Shown piece by piece: positions 39,666 to 48,743 of a stretch of 64,000 nucleotides of DNA. The DNA lies in assembly GCA_001247695.2 (NCBI GenBank), contig LGRX02035185.1:112421-176420 (forward strand). Reading direction: 5' to 3'. This DNA comes from Cymbomonas tetramitiformis. Lineage: Eukaryota > Chlorophyta > Pyramimonadophyceae > Pyramimonadales > Pyramimonadaceae. A program made the position numbers and the translations under genes. The notes under the pieces were generated by a model. The model had not been told where the DNA came from. It worked only from the letters and a program-made list of their open reading frames with translations, and ran no database searches. Every line of letters begins with the position of its first letter. Position 1 is the first letter of the stretch.

Positions 39666-40398
39666 AGTATAGACACAAAACTTTTCATTTCAAAAAATAT
39701 TTCCCGCAAATTTCGCCGTGACGAGAGAGATGACGCGCGGACTCGGCCGAACGCCCTGTGAGGTGTGGGGTCAATCAGCGTCACAAGATCTAACGACTCA
39801 GAGCAGTCCGTAAACAAGGACCGTCGGATCGAAAATTGGAAGTGTATAAACACACCGACTTGATAAGAGTCATGCAAGCTGCGCGGGTCGCTTGCGCTAC
39901 ATCGATCGCGAGTATCGTGTTCGAGAATTTTCCGAGAGAGTCTTTGTCGTTCGTCGTTCGTCGTTCGGAAGAACGAAAGACGAAGAAGGCGGAGATGGCG
40001 AGCGAACGGGACGGCGGGGACACATACTTAAGGGTCGGGACGAAGAATCTAACGGCTCGGAGCGATCCGTGACTCAGAACCGTCGGACCGTTTTGGGATA
40101 TAGCAAGAAGATGCCGACTCAATAAAAGAATTTCAACCAGCTTTCATCCAAAGATCCAACGGTTCAGAGCAACCCGTGAACACGGACCGTCGGTTATTTT
40201 AAACAGTAAAAACAGTTTTGTCAAATTCCGAAAATGTCGGGATCCTGTTTGCCTCGTATGTGCTACTTCGCACTCTCAAGCATACCAAACCTTGAAACGG
40301 GCGTGCACGCAAGATCCAACGGCGCAGATCATCGTCGTATTACCACAACTCTCACAAATGAGAGGTATCCGCAAGAATCCGTGCGTGGTATATGTGTC

Positions 40399-41595
40399 TC
40401 ATCCACTACGAAGTGGCGCGAGAATCGTGTCGCTCTTATGTGCTGAATCAGTTTGAATCGCGTTTTCGTTGCAAGGTGCCTCCCACATTTCGGCGCAAGA
40501 AGATTGTGCCCAGTCCTCAAAGGCCTTCCGGCAATTCTCCAAACTCCCAAAACGTCTACCTCTCGTGTCACCTGCTCCTGGCACCTTTATGTTTACTTGC
40601 ATCACGGGAAACCCGTCCACCGTTCGAGGTTTCTTTTTCGTGCCGATCAGAATCTCGTTGAATTCTTTTCCAAACGCTTTCGATGTGATAAAAGTGGCCG
40701 TCGGTAAATGACCGTAACAGCAGAAGAATAGGTTGTACAAGTTTTTGGACGTGATCGGATTGCACGCTCGAAAAGCTGGCAGCGGCATATTCAAGAACCG
40801 ATGCACAAACGCTGCCACCGGTTTGAGATTCGCCTTGATTTGATCCCATCCGTCTCGACTCTCCGAACTCGGTGTGGTCTCGACCGCGATGTCGAGTACT
40901 TCGCGACTTTCCTTTTTTACAGATTCGGTCGTCAAACTCCGCGTACTCTCGACTACATGCTCGCGTTCCAGTTTAGACATGGAAAGTTTGATACGTTTTT
41001 CCTTAGCGTCGCATTGAAGAAGCGCCACCTCTCGCTTGCGCTTGACGACGTCACCGCGGGTCGGAGCTTTGCGCTTCGGGGGACGTAGAGAAATCGTTTC
41101 GGCGACGTCCGAATGCTCGTCGGTCGGATCCGGGGCTAGACCTCTCAGAAAACGCTTGAAGCTGGCGTCGTCGGCTTCGGCTTTGCCGACGTTGGCGAAG
41201 ACGCAGGTGAGCTGCACGTTGTCTCGGGTGTAATGGCCGTCGGAGCGGATGCGATCGACGGAGGGCGCGAAACGGCGCCAACACTCGTCGGATGGTAGCC
41301 CCTCGCACTTCGCGGGCTGTCTCGGAAGCATGCGCAACCCGGTGAGTGCGCAGCGTCCCTTCTGCGCTTCGGCCAGATCCGCGAGGAAATCCGGGGAGGG
41401 TAGCGCGAAATCGATGTCGCGGTTCTTGGCTCCCTCTTTGGCTCTGACGAAAAGCTCTCGAGCGGCGGCGGTCCAGTCGGCGATGCGTTTGGCTTCCTCT
41501 CTGGCTTCCTCTCTGGCCACCGTTCGAACGTTCGCGAGATCGGTGGGTGGTGGGGAGTCGGAAGCGCGAGCGAAATAGGTGCGGAGGGTGTGCAT
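40399..41595 (-). CDS. HNH endonuclease-like protein, copy A (398 aa)
   Basis: Starts at ATG 41595 with MHTLRTYFARASDSPPPTDL. The HNH-type core is KGRCALTGLRM (treble-clef entry), then SVDRIRSDGHYTRDNVQLTC and FANVGK, as in phage and large-DNA-virus HNH nucleases. A basic linker (PPKRKAPTRGDVVKRKR) follows. The C-terminal part contains NLYNLFFCCYGHLPTATFIT, FGKEFNEIL and FGSLENCRKAFEDW. That part may be a winged-helix DNA-binding domain, which is inference. It is the longest of four close paralogues. A 5' leader with the hairpin repeat at 41728 is shared almost base for base with copies B and D. Confidence 0.8.
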   Translation of the reverse strand: MHTLRTYFARASDSPPPTDLANVRTVAREEAREEAKRIADWTAAARELFVRAKEGAKNRDIDFALPSPDFLADLAEAQKGRCALTGLRMLPRQPAKCEGLPSDECWRRFAPSVDRIRSDGHYTRDNVQLTCVFANVGKAEADDASFKRFLRGLAPDPTDEHSDVAETISLRPPKRKAPTRGDVVKRKREVALLQCDAKEKRIKLSMSKLEREHVVESTRSLTTESVKKESREVLDIAVETTPSSESRDGWDQIKANLKPVAAFVHRFLNMPLPAFRACNPITSKNLYNLFFCCYGHLPTATFITSKAFGKEFNEILIGTKKKPRTVDGFPVMQVNIKVPGAGDTRGRRFGSLENCRKAFEDWAQSSCAEMWEAPCNENAIQTDSAHKSDTILAPLRSG

Positions 41596-41727
41596 GGCTG
41601 TTCTTGCGGGCGCGTTTCGGTTGTATCGCGGGGTGGTGTGTTTGCGATGCGCGCGAAGTGGTGGCAGCGGTCCGGTTCGCGTTTCACTTCGACGAAGAGG
41701 AAATTCGATGATCGATCGTCATCTCGA

Positions 41728-41769
41728 GATCCAACGGCTCGGAGCACTCCGTGAACCAAGGCCGTCGGA
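41728..41769 (+). repeat. Nested-hairpin repeat upstream of HNH copy A
   Basis: GATCCAACGGCTCGGAGCAC, then TCCGTGAACCAAGGCCGTCGGA. The inner CGGAG/CTCCG stem is perfect. It lies about 135 bp before the ATG of copy A, between the ATG and a TATATAG-like sequence near 41805 (read on the minus strand). Confidence 0.9.
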
Positions 41770-41870
41770 ACAAATGTACGCGCTACTCTTTTTGTAGATC
41801 TGCTATATGATGATGATATACACATGTAGAAATACATACGCACTCGACAACAAGGAGTGCGACTCTGACA

Positions 41871-42905
41871 CTAGAGGGTGTCGAGCGATATACGCTTAGT
41901 GCGCAGGTGCGCTCGAAAAGCCGTTTCGCACTCCTCGATGCCTTTAAACTTCAACTTCAGTCGATTGTTCGGCCCCTTGAAGCTGTATACGGAGTCGGTG
42001 AAGATTTTCTTGATCGTCTTTGTAAAACCTATTTTTGAAATGTGGCCGTGGGTGGGGGGTAAAGTGTTTTTGGAGAAATCCTCGAAAATAGGCTGCGTGT
42101 CGATAGCTTCGGAGAACGAGAAAGGCCACTCTGCAGCGCGTAATCGCGTGTCGCACCATCGCAGGATGATCATCGACCATTCCGGAACCGTGGTCGAAGG
42201 GCGGCGAACGCCATCAACATTGTATGATACCGAGTCGGTCGGCAAACTCGCCGTGGTCTCGACTGCATACTCGCGTTCCATCTTAGACATGGAAATTTTG
42301 ATACGTTTTTCCTTGGCGTCGCATTGAAGAAGCGCCACTTCTCGTTTGCGCTTGACGACGTCACCACGGGTCGCAGCCTTGCGCTTCGGGGGGCGCAGCG
42401 GAGGCGCTTCGATGGCATTCGGATTTTTTTCGGTCGGGTCTATGGCGAGACCTGTAAGAAAACGCTTGAAACTGTCGTCGTCGGATTCAGCTTTGCCGAC
42501 GTTGGCGAAGACGCAGGTGAGCTGCACGTTGTCTCGGGTGTAATGGCCGTCGGAGCGGATGCGATCGACGGAGGGCGCGAAGCGGTGCCAGCACTCGTCG
42601 GAGGGCAGCCCTTCGGACTCCGCGGGCTGCCTCGGAAGCATGCGCAGCCCGGTGATCGCGCAGCGTCCCTTCTGCGCTTCGGCCAGATCCGCGAGGAAAT
42701 CCGGGGAGGGTAGCGCGAAATCGATGTCGCGCTTCTTGGCTCCCTCTTTGGCTCTGACGAAAAGCTCTCGAGCGGCGGCGGTCCAGTCGGCGATGCGTTT
42801 GGCTTCCTCTCTGACTTCCTCTCTGGCCACCGTTCGAACGTTCGCGAGATCGGTGGGTGGTGGGGAGTCGGAAGCGCGAGCGAAATAGGTGCGGAGGGTG
42901 TGCAT
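41871..42905 (-). CDS. HNH endonuclease-like protein, copy B (344 aa)
   Basis: The first 170 residues are nearly identical to copy A, including KGRCAITGLRM and SVDRIRSDGHYTRDNVQLTC. The C-terminal half diverges but keeps the layout: WSMIILRWCDTRLRAAEWPF, GFTKTIKKIFTDSVYSFKG and FKGIEECETAFRAHL. This resembles the C-terminal winged-helix region of D5/P4-type primases in pattern, which is inference. The near-identical N-terminus and promoter against a diverged C-terminus imply gene conversion or recombination of the 5' half. Confidence 0.8.
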   Translation of the reverse strand: MHTLRTYFARASDSPPPTDLANVRTVAREEVREEAKRIADWTAAARELFVRAKEGAKKRDIDFALPSPDFLADLAEAQKGRCAITGLRMLPRQPAESEGLPSDECWHRFAPSVDRIRSDGHYTRDNVQLTCVFANVGKAESDDDSFKRFLTGLAIDPTEKNPNAIEAPPLRPPKRKAATRGDVVKRKREVALLQCDAKEKRIKISMSKMEREYAVETTASLPTDSVSYNVDGVRRPSTTVPEWSMIILRWCDTRLRAAEWPFSFSEAIDTQPIFEDFSKNTLPPTHGHISKIGFTKTIKKIFTDSVYSFKGPNNRLKLKFKGIEECETAFRAHLRTKRISLDTL

Positions 42906-43037
42906 GGCTGTTCTTGCGGGCGCGTTTCGGTTGTATCGCGGGGTGGTGTGTTTGCAATGCGCGCGAAGTGGTGGCAGCGGTCCGGTTCGCGTTTCACTTC
43001 GACGAAGAGGAAATTCGATGATCGATCGTCATCTCGA

Positions 43038-43079
43038 GATCCAACGGCTCGGAGCACTCCGTGAACCAAGGCCGTCGGA
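43038..43079 (+). repeat. Nested-hairpin repeat upstream of HNH copy B
   Basis: Identical to the copy at 41728, at the same distance from the HNH start codon. The surrounding 250 bp are also almost identical to those upstream of copies A and D. Confidence 0.9.
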
Positions 43080-43388
43080 ACAAATGTACGCGCTACTCTT
43101 TTTGTAGATCTGCTATATGATGATGATATACACATGTAGAAATACATACGACGCGATCAATTTTCGCGTAACGAACGACACTTTCAAACGCGACCGTCGG
43201 ATCCTTCGGGCAAGACGCTTCGGCGAGGGTTGACGCCGCGGTGTCCATCTTGGCCATGGTGACCCCGAGTCATTTCTCTTCGGCGTCGCGTCGAAGTAGT
43301 GCCACCTCTCGCTTGCGCTTGACGACGCCGTCACCGCGGGTCGGAGCTTTGCGCTTCGGGGGGCGAGAGCGGACGTGGTCCACCGAGC

Positions 43389-44024
43389 TTACCGCCCCGT
43401 CCACAGGAAATGATCGTCGTCATCGCCTTCTAGCATTTCCTTTTCTAGGTCGCGCCTGAAGTCGTCGTCCCAGACGACGTCGTCGTCGTCACCACGGGTC
43501 GCGGCCTTGCGTTTCGGGGGGCGAAGCGGAGCCGCTTCAATGGCATTCGAATTTTGTTCGGTCGGGTCTATGGCGAGACCTGCCAGAAAACGTTTGAAGC
43601 TGTCGTCGTCGGCTTCGGCTTTGCCGACGTTGGCGAAGACGCAGGTGAGCTGCACGTTGTCTCGAGTGTAATGACCGTCGGAGCGGATGCGATCGACGGA
43701 GGGCGCGAAACGGCGCCAACACTCGTCGGAGGGTAGCCCCTCGGACTTCGCGGGCTGTCTCGGAAGTATGCGCAACCCGGTGAGTGCGCAGCGTCCCTTC
43801 TGCGCTTCGGCCAGATCCGCGAGGAAATCCGGGGAGGGTAGCGCGAAATCGATGTCGCGGTTCCTGGCTTCCTCTTTGGCTCTGACGAAAAGCTCTCGAG
43901 CGGCGGCGGTCCAGTCGGCGATGCGTTCGGCTTCCTCTCTGGCCACCGTTCGAACGTTCGCGAGATCGGTGGGTGGTGGGGAGTCGGAGGCGCGAGCGGA
44001 ATAGGTGCGGAGGGTGGCTGGCAT
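43389..44024 (-). CDS. HNH endonuclease-like protein, copy C, truncated (211 aa)
   Basis: I choose ATG 44024 (MPATLRTYSARASDSPPPT) by alignment with the paralogues. The HNH core is intact (KGRCALTGLRILPRQ, SVDRIRSDGHYTRDNVQLTC). After the basic linker the frame runs into an Asp-rich end and stops, so the C-terminal domain is lost. Upstream it lacks the roughly 130 bp between CGACGAAGA and TACACATGTA, which in A, B and D holds the hairpin repeat. Just past its stop, 43368-43392 matches the interior of the gene at 44470-45168, a sign of mosaic rearrangement. Confidence 0.75.
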   Translation of the reverse strand: MPATLRTYSARASDSPPPTDLANVRTVAREEAERIADWTAAARELFVRAKEEARNRDIDFALPSPDFLADLAEAQKGRCALTGLRILPRQPAKSEGLPSDECWRRFAPSVDRIRSDGHYTRDNVQLTCVFANVGKAEADDDSFKRFLAGLAIDPTEQNSNAIEAAPLRPPKRKAATRGDDDDVVWDDDFRRDLEKEMLEGDDDDHFLWTGR

Positions 44025-44469
44025 GGCTGTTCTTGCGGGCGTGTTTCGGTTCTGTCGCGAGGTGATCGTGTACTTGCGATGCGCTCGAAGTGGTGGCAGC
44101 GGTCCGGTTCGCGTTTCACTTCGACGAAGATACACATGTATAAAGACATACGACGCGAAAAATTTTCGCGTAACGAACGACACTTCCCAACGTGCGGCAG
44201 GATTGCGAGGCATGCGAACAGAGAAGCGAGCGACGGCAATCGATAATGCAAGTTTTCGAGCATCGACATAAATTCGACGTGGATGAAAATAGTCTTATGA
44301 ACATACTGATTTCAAAAAAACTGGAGCGCTTGCGGCCGTCGTCGGCGCGATCGTGTTGCGACGAGTTCAAGTCTGGCGAATGTCGTCGACCTCATCACGC
44401 GATGCCGCCCTGTCCGGGGAGCAAACGCCTTGATTAATCGTCGCCATCGTTACACGTAAAGCGTCGTCG

Positions 44470-45168
44470 TCATACACCGATGACGATCGCACGCACCGCT
44501 TCCGCATCCGGTACCTTGAACCCATCCAAATAAGCTTTATGTTCTTCCGGTCGATCATACCAACGGCGCACCATTTCCTTGATGTGAGTGTGGGCCTTGG
44601 CAAGGTTAATGAAGTTGACTTGCGGGGGGAGATGCCTCATATCAAAATGTCGCATTTGCGGCAACAATTTGCTCACGGTGTGAAATTGCTTGAAATATCG
44701 GCGGGTACCCCCTCGGATGTGTAAAGCCCTCGCTTGGTTCGCGATGAGACGTTCGATCCGGCGGCGGACCGCCCGCGTGCTACTCGAATTTCCTTCTCGA
44801 AGAATGCGCCAACGGCGCTCGAAACTCTCGGCCACTTCGGAATGCTCGAAGTGCCGTCGAAGCGCGTACGCTGTGCACGTCAATTCGTGTGCGTCGATCG
44901 CATCGCTCACGCGGACCGTAGCGTCGGTATACGTTTGCAGCTGCGCGGTCATAGCATCCAGGATCTCGGGCGAGAGATCGATTGTAATCGCGGAGGGTTT
45001 GGGCAGCCTCCGCTTCGCCTCGACGTAATCAGCGTCTTCCTTCCATACCGTGGCGAAGTTTGCGTGGGCGCGAGAGCGGACGTGGTCCACCGAGCTTACG
45101 GTCTCCACGCGCGGAGAGTTGCGCTCGATGTCGGTATTCCTGTCGTGTTTCTCGAGCCATGCCTTCAA
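44470..45168 (-). CDS. Unknown protein, 232 aa, virus-like region
   Basis: I do not recognise it. The frame is open from MKAWLEKHDRNTDIERNSPR to AVRAIVIGV. It is predicted to be mostly helical and rich in Arg/His, with no signal or membrane segment. It lies between HNH copies C and D on the same strand. Codon usage with many CG-ending codons matches its neighbours, which supports real coding. The segment VDHVRSRAH corresponds to the short stretch duplicated next to HNH copy C. Confidence 0.55.
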   Translation of the reverse strand: MKAWLEKHDRNTDIERNSPRVETVSSVDHVRSRAHANFATVWKEDADYVEAKRRLPKPSAITIDLSPEILDAMTAQLQTYTDATVRVSDAIDAHELTCTAYALRRHFEHSEVAESFERRWRILREGNSSSTRAVRRRIERLIANQARALHIRGGTRRYFKQFHTVSKLLPQMRHFDMRHLPPQVNFINLAKAHTHIKEMVRRWYDRPEEHKAYLDGFKVPDAEAVRAIVIGV

Positions 45169-45349
45169 AGCGGCCTCGATAACATTATGCTGAGCGGTGT
45201 CGTCCTTGTCGCCATTGCTGGTCGATTAAACCGCACCCGCGCCATCCGGCCGTCGTCACGGCCGCCGCGTGTGAATAGAAAACGAAACACAAACACACAA
45301 AAGAAAACCGGTATATTGATGATGCCATGCGCGACACGAGTTTCGCATC

Positions 45350-46183
45350 TTACCTTTGTTCCGAATCGAGTGGCTTCCTCTTTGTGGGCACATTCTCTGA
45401 CATCGGGGTGGCTTCCGTCGTCGTTTCGCTTTGACAAGGCTTGCGCGGTGGGACTTTCTTCATCGTGATTGACATCTGTTCGGTGTCGCAACGAGGCGCC
45501 GCCGCCTCTCGCACCGCGGTCGTAAAACTCGTCGCGATCTCGATTACATGCTCGCGTTCCAACTTGGTCAACTTGGTCATGGATAACTTGAGACGTTTCT
45601 CCTCGGCGTCGCATCGAAGTAGCGCCACCTCTCGCTTGCGCTTGACGACGTCACCGCGGGTCGGAGCTCTGCGCTTCGGGGGACGCAGAGAAATCGTTTC
45701 AACGACGTTCGAATGCTCGTCGGTCGGATCCGGGGCTAGACCTCTCAGAAAACGCTTGAAGCTTTCGTCGTCGGCTTCGGCTTTGCCGACGTTGGCGAAG
45801 ACGCAGGTGAGCTGCACGTTGTCTCGGGTGTAATGGCCGTCGGAGCGGATGCGATCGACGGAGGGCGCGAAGCGGCGCCAGCACTCGTCGGAGGGCAGCC
45901 CTTCGGACTCCGCGGGCTGCCTCGGGAGCATACGCAACCCGGTGATCGCGCAGCGTCCCTTCTGCGCTTCGGCCAGATCCGCGAGGAAATCGGGGGAGGG
46001 TAGCGCGAAATCGATGTCGCGGTTCTTGGCTCCCTCTTTGGCTCTGGCGAAAAGCTCTCGAGCGGCGGCGGTCCAGTCGGCGATGTATTTGGCTTCCTCT
46101 CTGGCCACCGTTCGAACGTTCGCGAGATCGGTGGGTGGTGGGGAGTCGGAAGCGCGAGCGAAATAGGTGCGGAGGGTGTGCAT
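45350..46183 (-). CDS. HNH endonuclease-like protein, copy D (277 aa)
   Basis: The N-terminal 170 residues match copies A and B (KGRCAITGLRM, SVDRIRSDGHYTRDNVQLTC). The basic linker and KREVALLRCDAEEKRLKLSM are retained. The C-terminus is short, Lys/Pro-rich and lacks the folded domain of A and B. It is divergently arranged with the helicase-like gene at 46579, sharing a 395-bp intergenic region with the hairpin repeat at 46316. Confidence 0.8.
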   Translation of the reverse strand: MHTLRTYFARASDSPPPTDLANVRTVAREEAKYIADWTAAARELFARAKEGAKNRDIDFALPSPDFLADLAEAQKGRCAITGLRMLPRQPAESEGLPSDECWRRFAPSVDRIRSDGHYTRDNVQLTCVFANVGKAEADDESFKRFLRGLAPDPTDEHSNVVETISLRPPKRRAPTRGDVVKRKREVALLRCDAEEKRLKLSMTKLTKLEREHVIEIATSFTTAVREAAAPRCDTEQMSITMKKVPPRKPCQSETTTEATPMSENVPTKRKPLDSEQR

Positions 46184-46315
46184 GGCTGTTCTTGCGGGCG
46201 CGTTTCGGTTGTATCGCGGGGTGGTGTGTTTGCGATGCGCGCGAAGTGGTGGCAGCGGTCCGGTTCGCGTTTCACTTCGACGAAGAGGAAATTCGATGAT
46301 CGATCGTCATCTCGA

Positions 46316-46357
46316 GATCCAACGGCTCGGAGCACTCCGTGAACCAAGGCCGTCGGA
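46316..46357 (+). repeat. Nested-hairpin repeat upstream of HNH copy D
   Basis: Identical to the copies at 41728 and 43038 and in the same position relative to the HNH start. Here it also lies about 220 bp before the divergent helicase-like gene. Confidence 0.9.
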
Positions 46358-46578
46358 ACAAATGTACGCGCTACTCTTTTTGTAGATCTGCTATATGATG
46401 ATGAGATACGCATGTATAAATACATACGACGCGATCAATTTTCGCGTAACGAACGACATTTTCGAACGCGACCGGCGTTGAAGGCGACACTCATCATCCA
46501 CGGTCGTTCACGCGATCGCGAACCCTCGCTGAATTTTTTGTTAGGCCCGTTCGTCGACGCGCCGACGAGAACGCGACG

Positions 46579-47763
46579 ATGGCGAACGCACCGGCGGGCG
46601 ACGACGTCACTTTCGGTCCCATCGGCGTGGGTGATTTTGTGTACTCTCCTCGCATCTCGAATAACACGAATAACACCCATGATGAGAGATGCAAGTTCTA
46701 CATGATCACGGATTCCACGAAAATGATCGAGAATCTCTACGTGAGAAACGCTATACGCGACGCCCGGGTGAATTTACCCCCCGAAAAGCTTGGGGAGTTT
46801 AACCGAGAATATTCCATCGTATGTTACAATGGAAAGACTCTCATCGCACGCTCTCCTCCCGACCGCAACAGACCCGTCGAGTTTATGGCCGCGAAGGTCT
46901 TTCTCGAATTTCATTGCACCTCCGATAATAAACTAATCGTGGAACGCGAGGAGGAAGCGTTAAACGGTGATGGCTCGATCTATTGGAAGAAAAAGATCGA
47001 GACTAAGGATAGCGCCGCGGAATGGTTGCAACATTCTTTAGCGAAACGGTACTACGACGTCGAATTCGTCCCCGGTGACGCTGGCGAGTTGGCGACACAA
47101 AGCAAGTTCAATCTGTGGCGCGGTTGGCCCGTTGGTCTGAAACCTGAAGGCGATTGCAGTTTGTGGAAGGCGTTGTTGCTCGATTTGTGTCGGGGCGATC
47201 ACGTCATTTACGAGTGGACCTTCGACTGGTTCGCCGACATAATTCAAAATCCCAACCGGAAGCCCGGAAGCGCGCTCGTTTTTTGCCGGGACGTCGGTGG
47301 TCGGGGGGGGGACGCGTTGGTCGAATTTCTCGGCATGTTAGTCGGTCAAGCTCACTACTTCGAAGTCACCGGTGGCCATCAGTTAACGTCGGCATACGAT
47401 CGTCTGATGCAGTCTCTACTGGTCGTTGTCGACCTAGCGGTGTGGGTGAGGAACAAAACGGCCGGCGATATTCTCAAATGTATGGTGACTGACGAAAAGA
47501 GTTACATGGGAAACAATACCGCGACGTATATGCGCACTGTCTTTTTTTCGAATGATAGTTGCGTGGTACCTTTGGACCGGAAGTGTCCCCGCTACATCTG
47601 TTTATATACTAGCGGCATCTATCGCGACGATTTCGCTTTTTTCGAACTTTTACGTGAACAAATGCTCGGTGAGCAAAACGGCCTCGGAAGCTTGTTTCAT
47701 GAATTGTCGACTGCGAATCTGTCCTCTTGGGATGCGCAATCGCCGCCAATTCCTTTTGGGTGA
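46579..47763 (+). CDS. D5/DUF5906-like primase-helicase, Walker A lysine lost (394 aa)
   Basis: The order of motifs matches the helicase half of virus and phage D5-type SF3 proteins. FNLWRGWPV is followed by HVIYEWTFDWFADIIQNPNR, then a Walker A position reading ALVFCRDVGGRGGDALVEFL, sensor-like HQLTSAYDRLMQSLLVVVDL, and a TDEKSYMGNN - VFFSNDSCVVPLDRKCPRY block. The usual GxxGxGK(T/S) is replaced by GGRGGDAL, so the catalytic lysine is missing, and the Walker B acidic pair is weakened to VVDLAVW. The frame is otherwise intact over 394 codons. It may be an inactive relic or a repurposed binding protein. It is divergently transcribed from HNH copy D. Confidence 0.7.
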   Translation: MANAPAGDDVTFGPIGVGDFVYSPRISNNTNNTHDERCKFYMITDSTKMIENLYVRNAIRDARVNLPPEKLGEFNREYSIVCYNGKTLIARSPPDRNRPVEFMAAKVFLEFHCTSDNKLIVEREEEALNGDGSIYWKKKIETKDSAAEWLQHSLAKRYYDVEFVPGDAGELATQSKFNLWRGWPVGLKPEGDCSLWKALLLDLCRGDHVIYEWTFDWFADIIQNPNRKPGSALVFCRDVGGRGGDALVEFLGMLVGQAHYFEVTGGHQLTSAYDRLMQSLLVVVDLAVWVRNKTAGDILKCMVTDEKSYMGNNTATYMRTVFFSNDSCVVPLDRKCPRYICLYTSGIYRDDFAFFELLREQMLGEQNGLGSLFHELSTANLSSWDAQSPPIPFG

Positions 47764-48743
47764 AGCCAACGCGACGGCTGCTAAATGAATGATCTCTCTG
47801 TACAAACCTTGTTGAGTCGCGGACTTGTTTTTTATGACATGCATGCAGCCAAGAAAAAATACACTCGCTCAACCCGTAAATTTAGTGGCGATTACTCACG
47901 CGCGGACCGCTGCTGAGCATTCGCGGCCGAGAAGCACAGACACACCATACCGATCGGAATGATTTCTCCGTAACACATTATTTTGGCTCATTCAATTTGA
48001 CCTACAACAATCTAAGCATGCCCAAGTTTGCATTTACACGCGGAGGGTTGGTGGTCTTTCATTCGCGAGCGAAGCGCGGTTCGCACTCGGCGTTCTCCGC
48101 GAGCGGAAGAAGATTGCGGGGGTGATACACGCGCTCCGTCGCGCGCTTGCGCCAGAGGAGCGCGCGCACGCCGATGCGGAACAGCTTCGTGTATGAAGTC
48201 GACACTCACCATCTTTGAGGGGCCAGGGTTCTCCGCATCTCCGGCGGGTACGACGACGACTCTGTGGGTTACATAAAGGCTGACCGACCAAATAATATAA
48301 GCGCGTATTCAGTTTGGACGACGACGACGACGGCTGTTTTCGATCGAATTTCGCCTTGAGTTTGATTTCAATGTCACAACAAGTTCACGCGTCGTTCTTC
48401 TGAATTATTCATATACCCGGCGGGTCGAATACCTAACCGTTCATAACCAAATCGTAACGACACATTTCATCCGCGTTAAAATCTGGATATCGAGTTTGGA
48501 AGTCGAGCCTCCGAGAATAATGATACCCTCCTCCGATGAGCCGGTTGTCACGGGGCTGCGCCAACTCTGGAAGAAAGTACCAGCACGCGTTCAAGGACTG
48601 ATTCTTCTGAATATTTTGACGTTTTTATTTGGCAGGTGACTCCAGCTACCGCCGGTGAAATCCTATGTCGATGTCGCATCTTAAATTGTACAATGATCAC
48701 GAGTTCCAATGAAAGTTACAAGTTCAGTGAGTGTTCATTTTGC
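47764..48743. other. Intergenic region, no gene seen
   Basis: I find no supported coding region. The plus strand contains a Arg/Ala-rich low-complexity stretch around 48050-48200 made of GCGCG words. Upstream untranslated sequence or first exons of the EamA-type gene may start near 48500-48740. Confidence 0.6.

Larger units (their letters stand above)
38497..40193 (+). repeat. Cluster of nested-hairpin repeats (copies at 38497, 39116, 39186, 39787, 40046, 40153)
   Basis: Each copy is about 45 bp. An outer stem pairs (A/G)ATCCAACGG with CCGTCGGATC, enclosing CTCRGAGCA-TCCGTGAAC. In the best copies CGGAG and CTCCG form a second inner stem. Copies 38497 and 39116 share longer upstream homology (GTGAATAGATCAT). 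A half copy occurs at 40313. All are in the same orientation. Confidence 0.9.
38054..40398. other. Intergenic region rich in hairpin repeats, no gene seen
   Basis: No supported coding sequence is present. The stretch holds a 40-bp-stem hairpin at 38874, six to seven copies of the nested-hairpin repeat, related GATCGG-CGGTC hairpins at about 39352 and 39576, and a three-copy tandem repeat at 39407-39665. Composition shifts here to frequent TCGA, CGATCG and GTCG words, which continue to about 58.6 kb. Confidence 0.8.
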
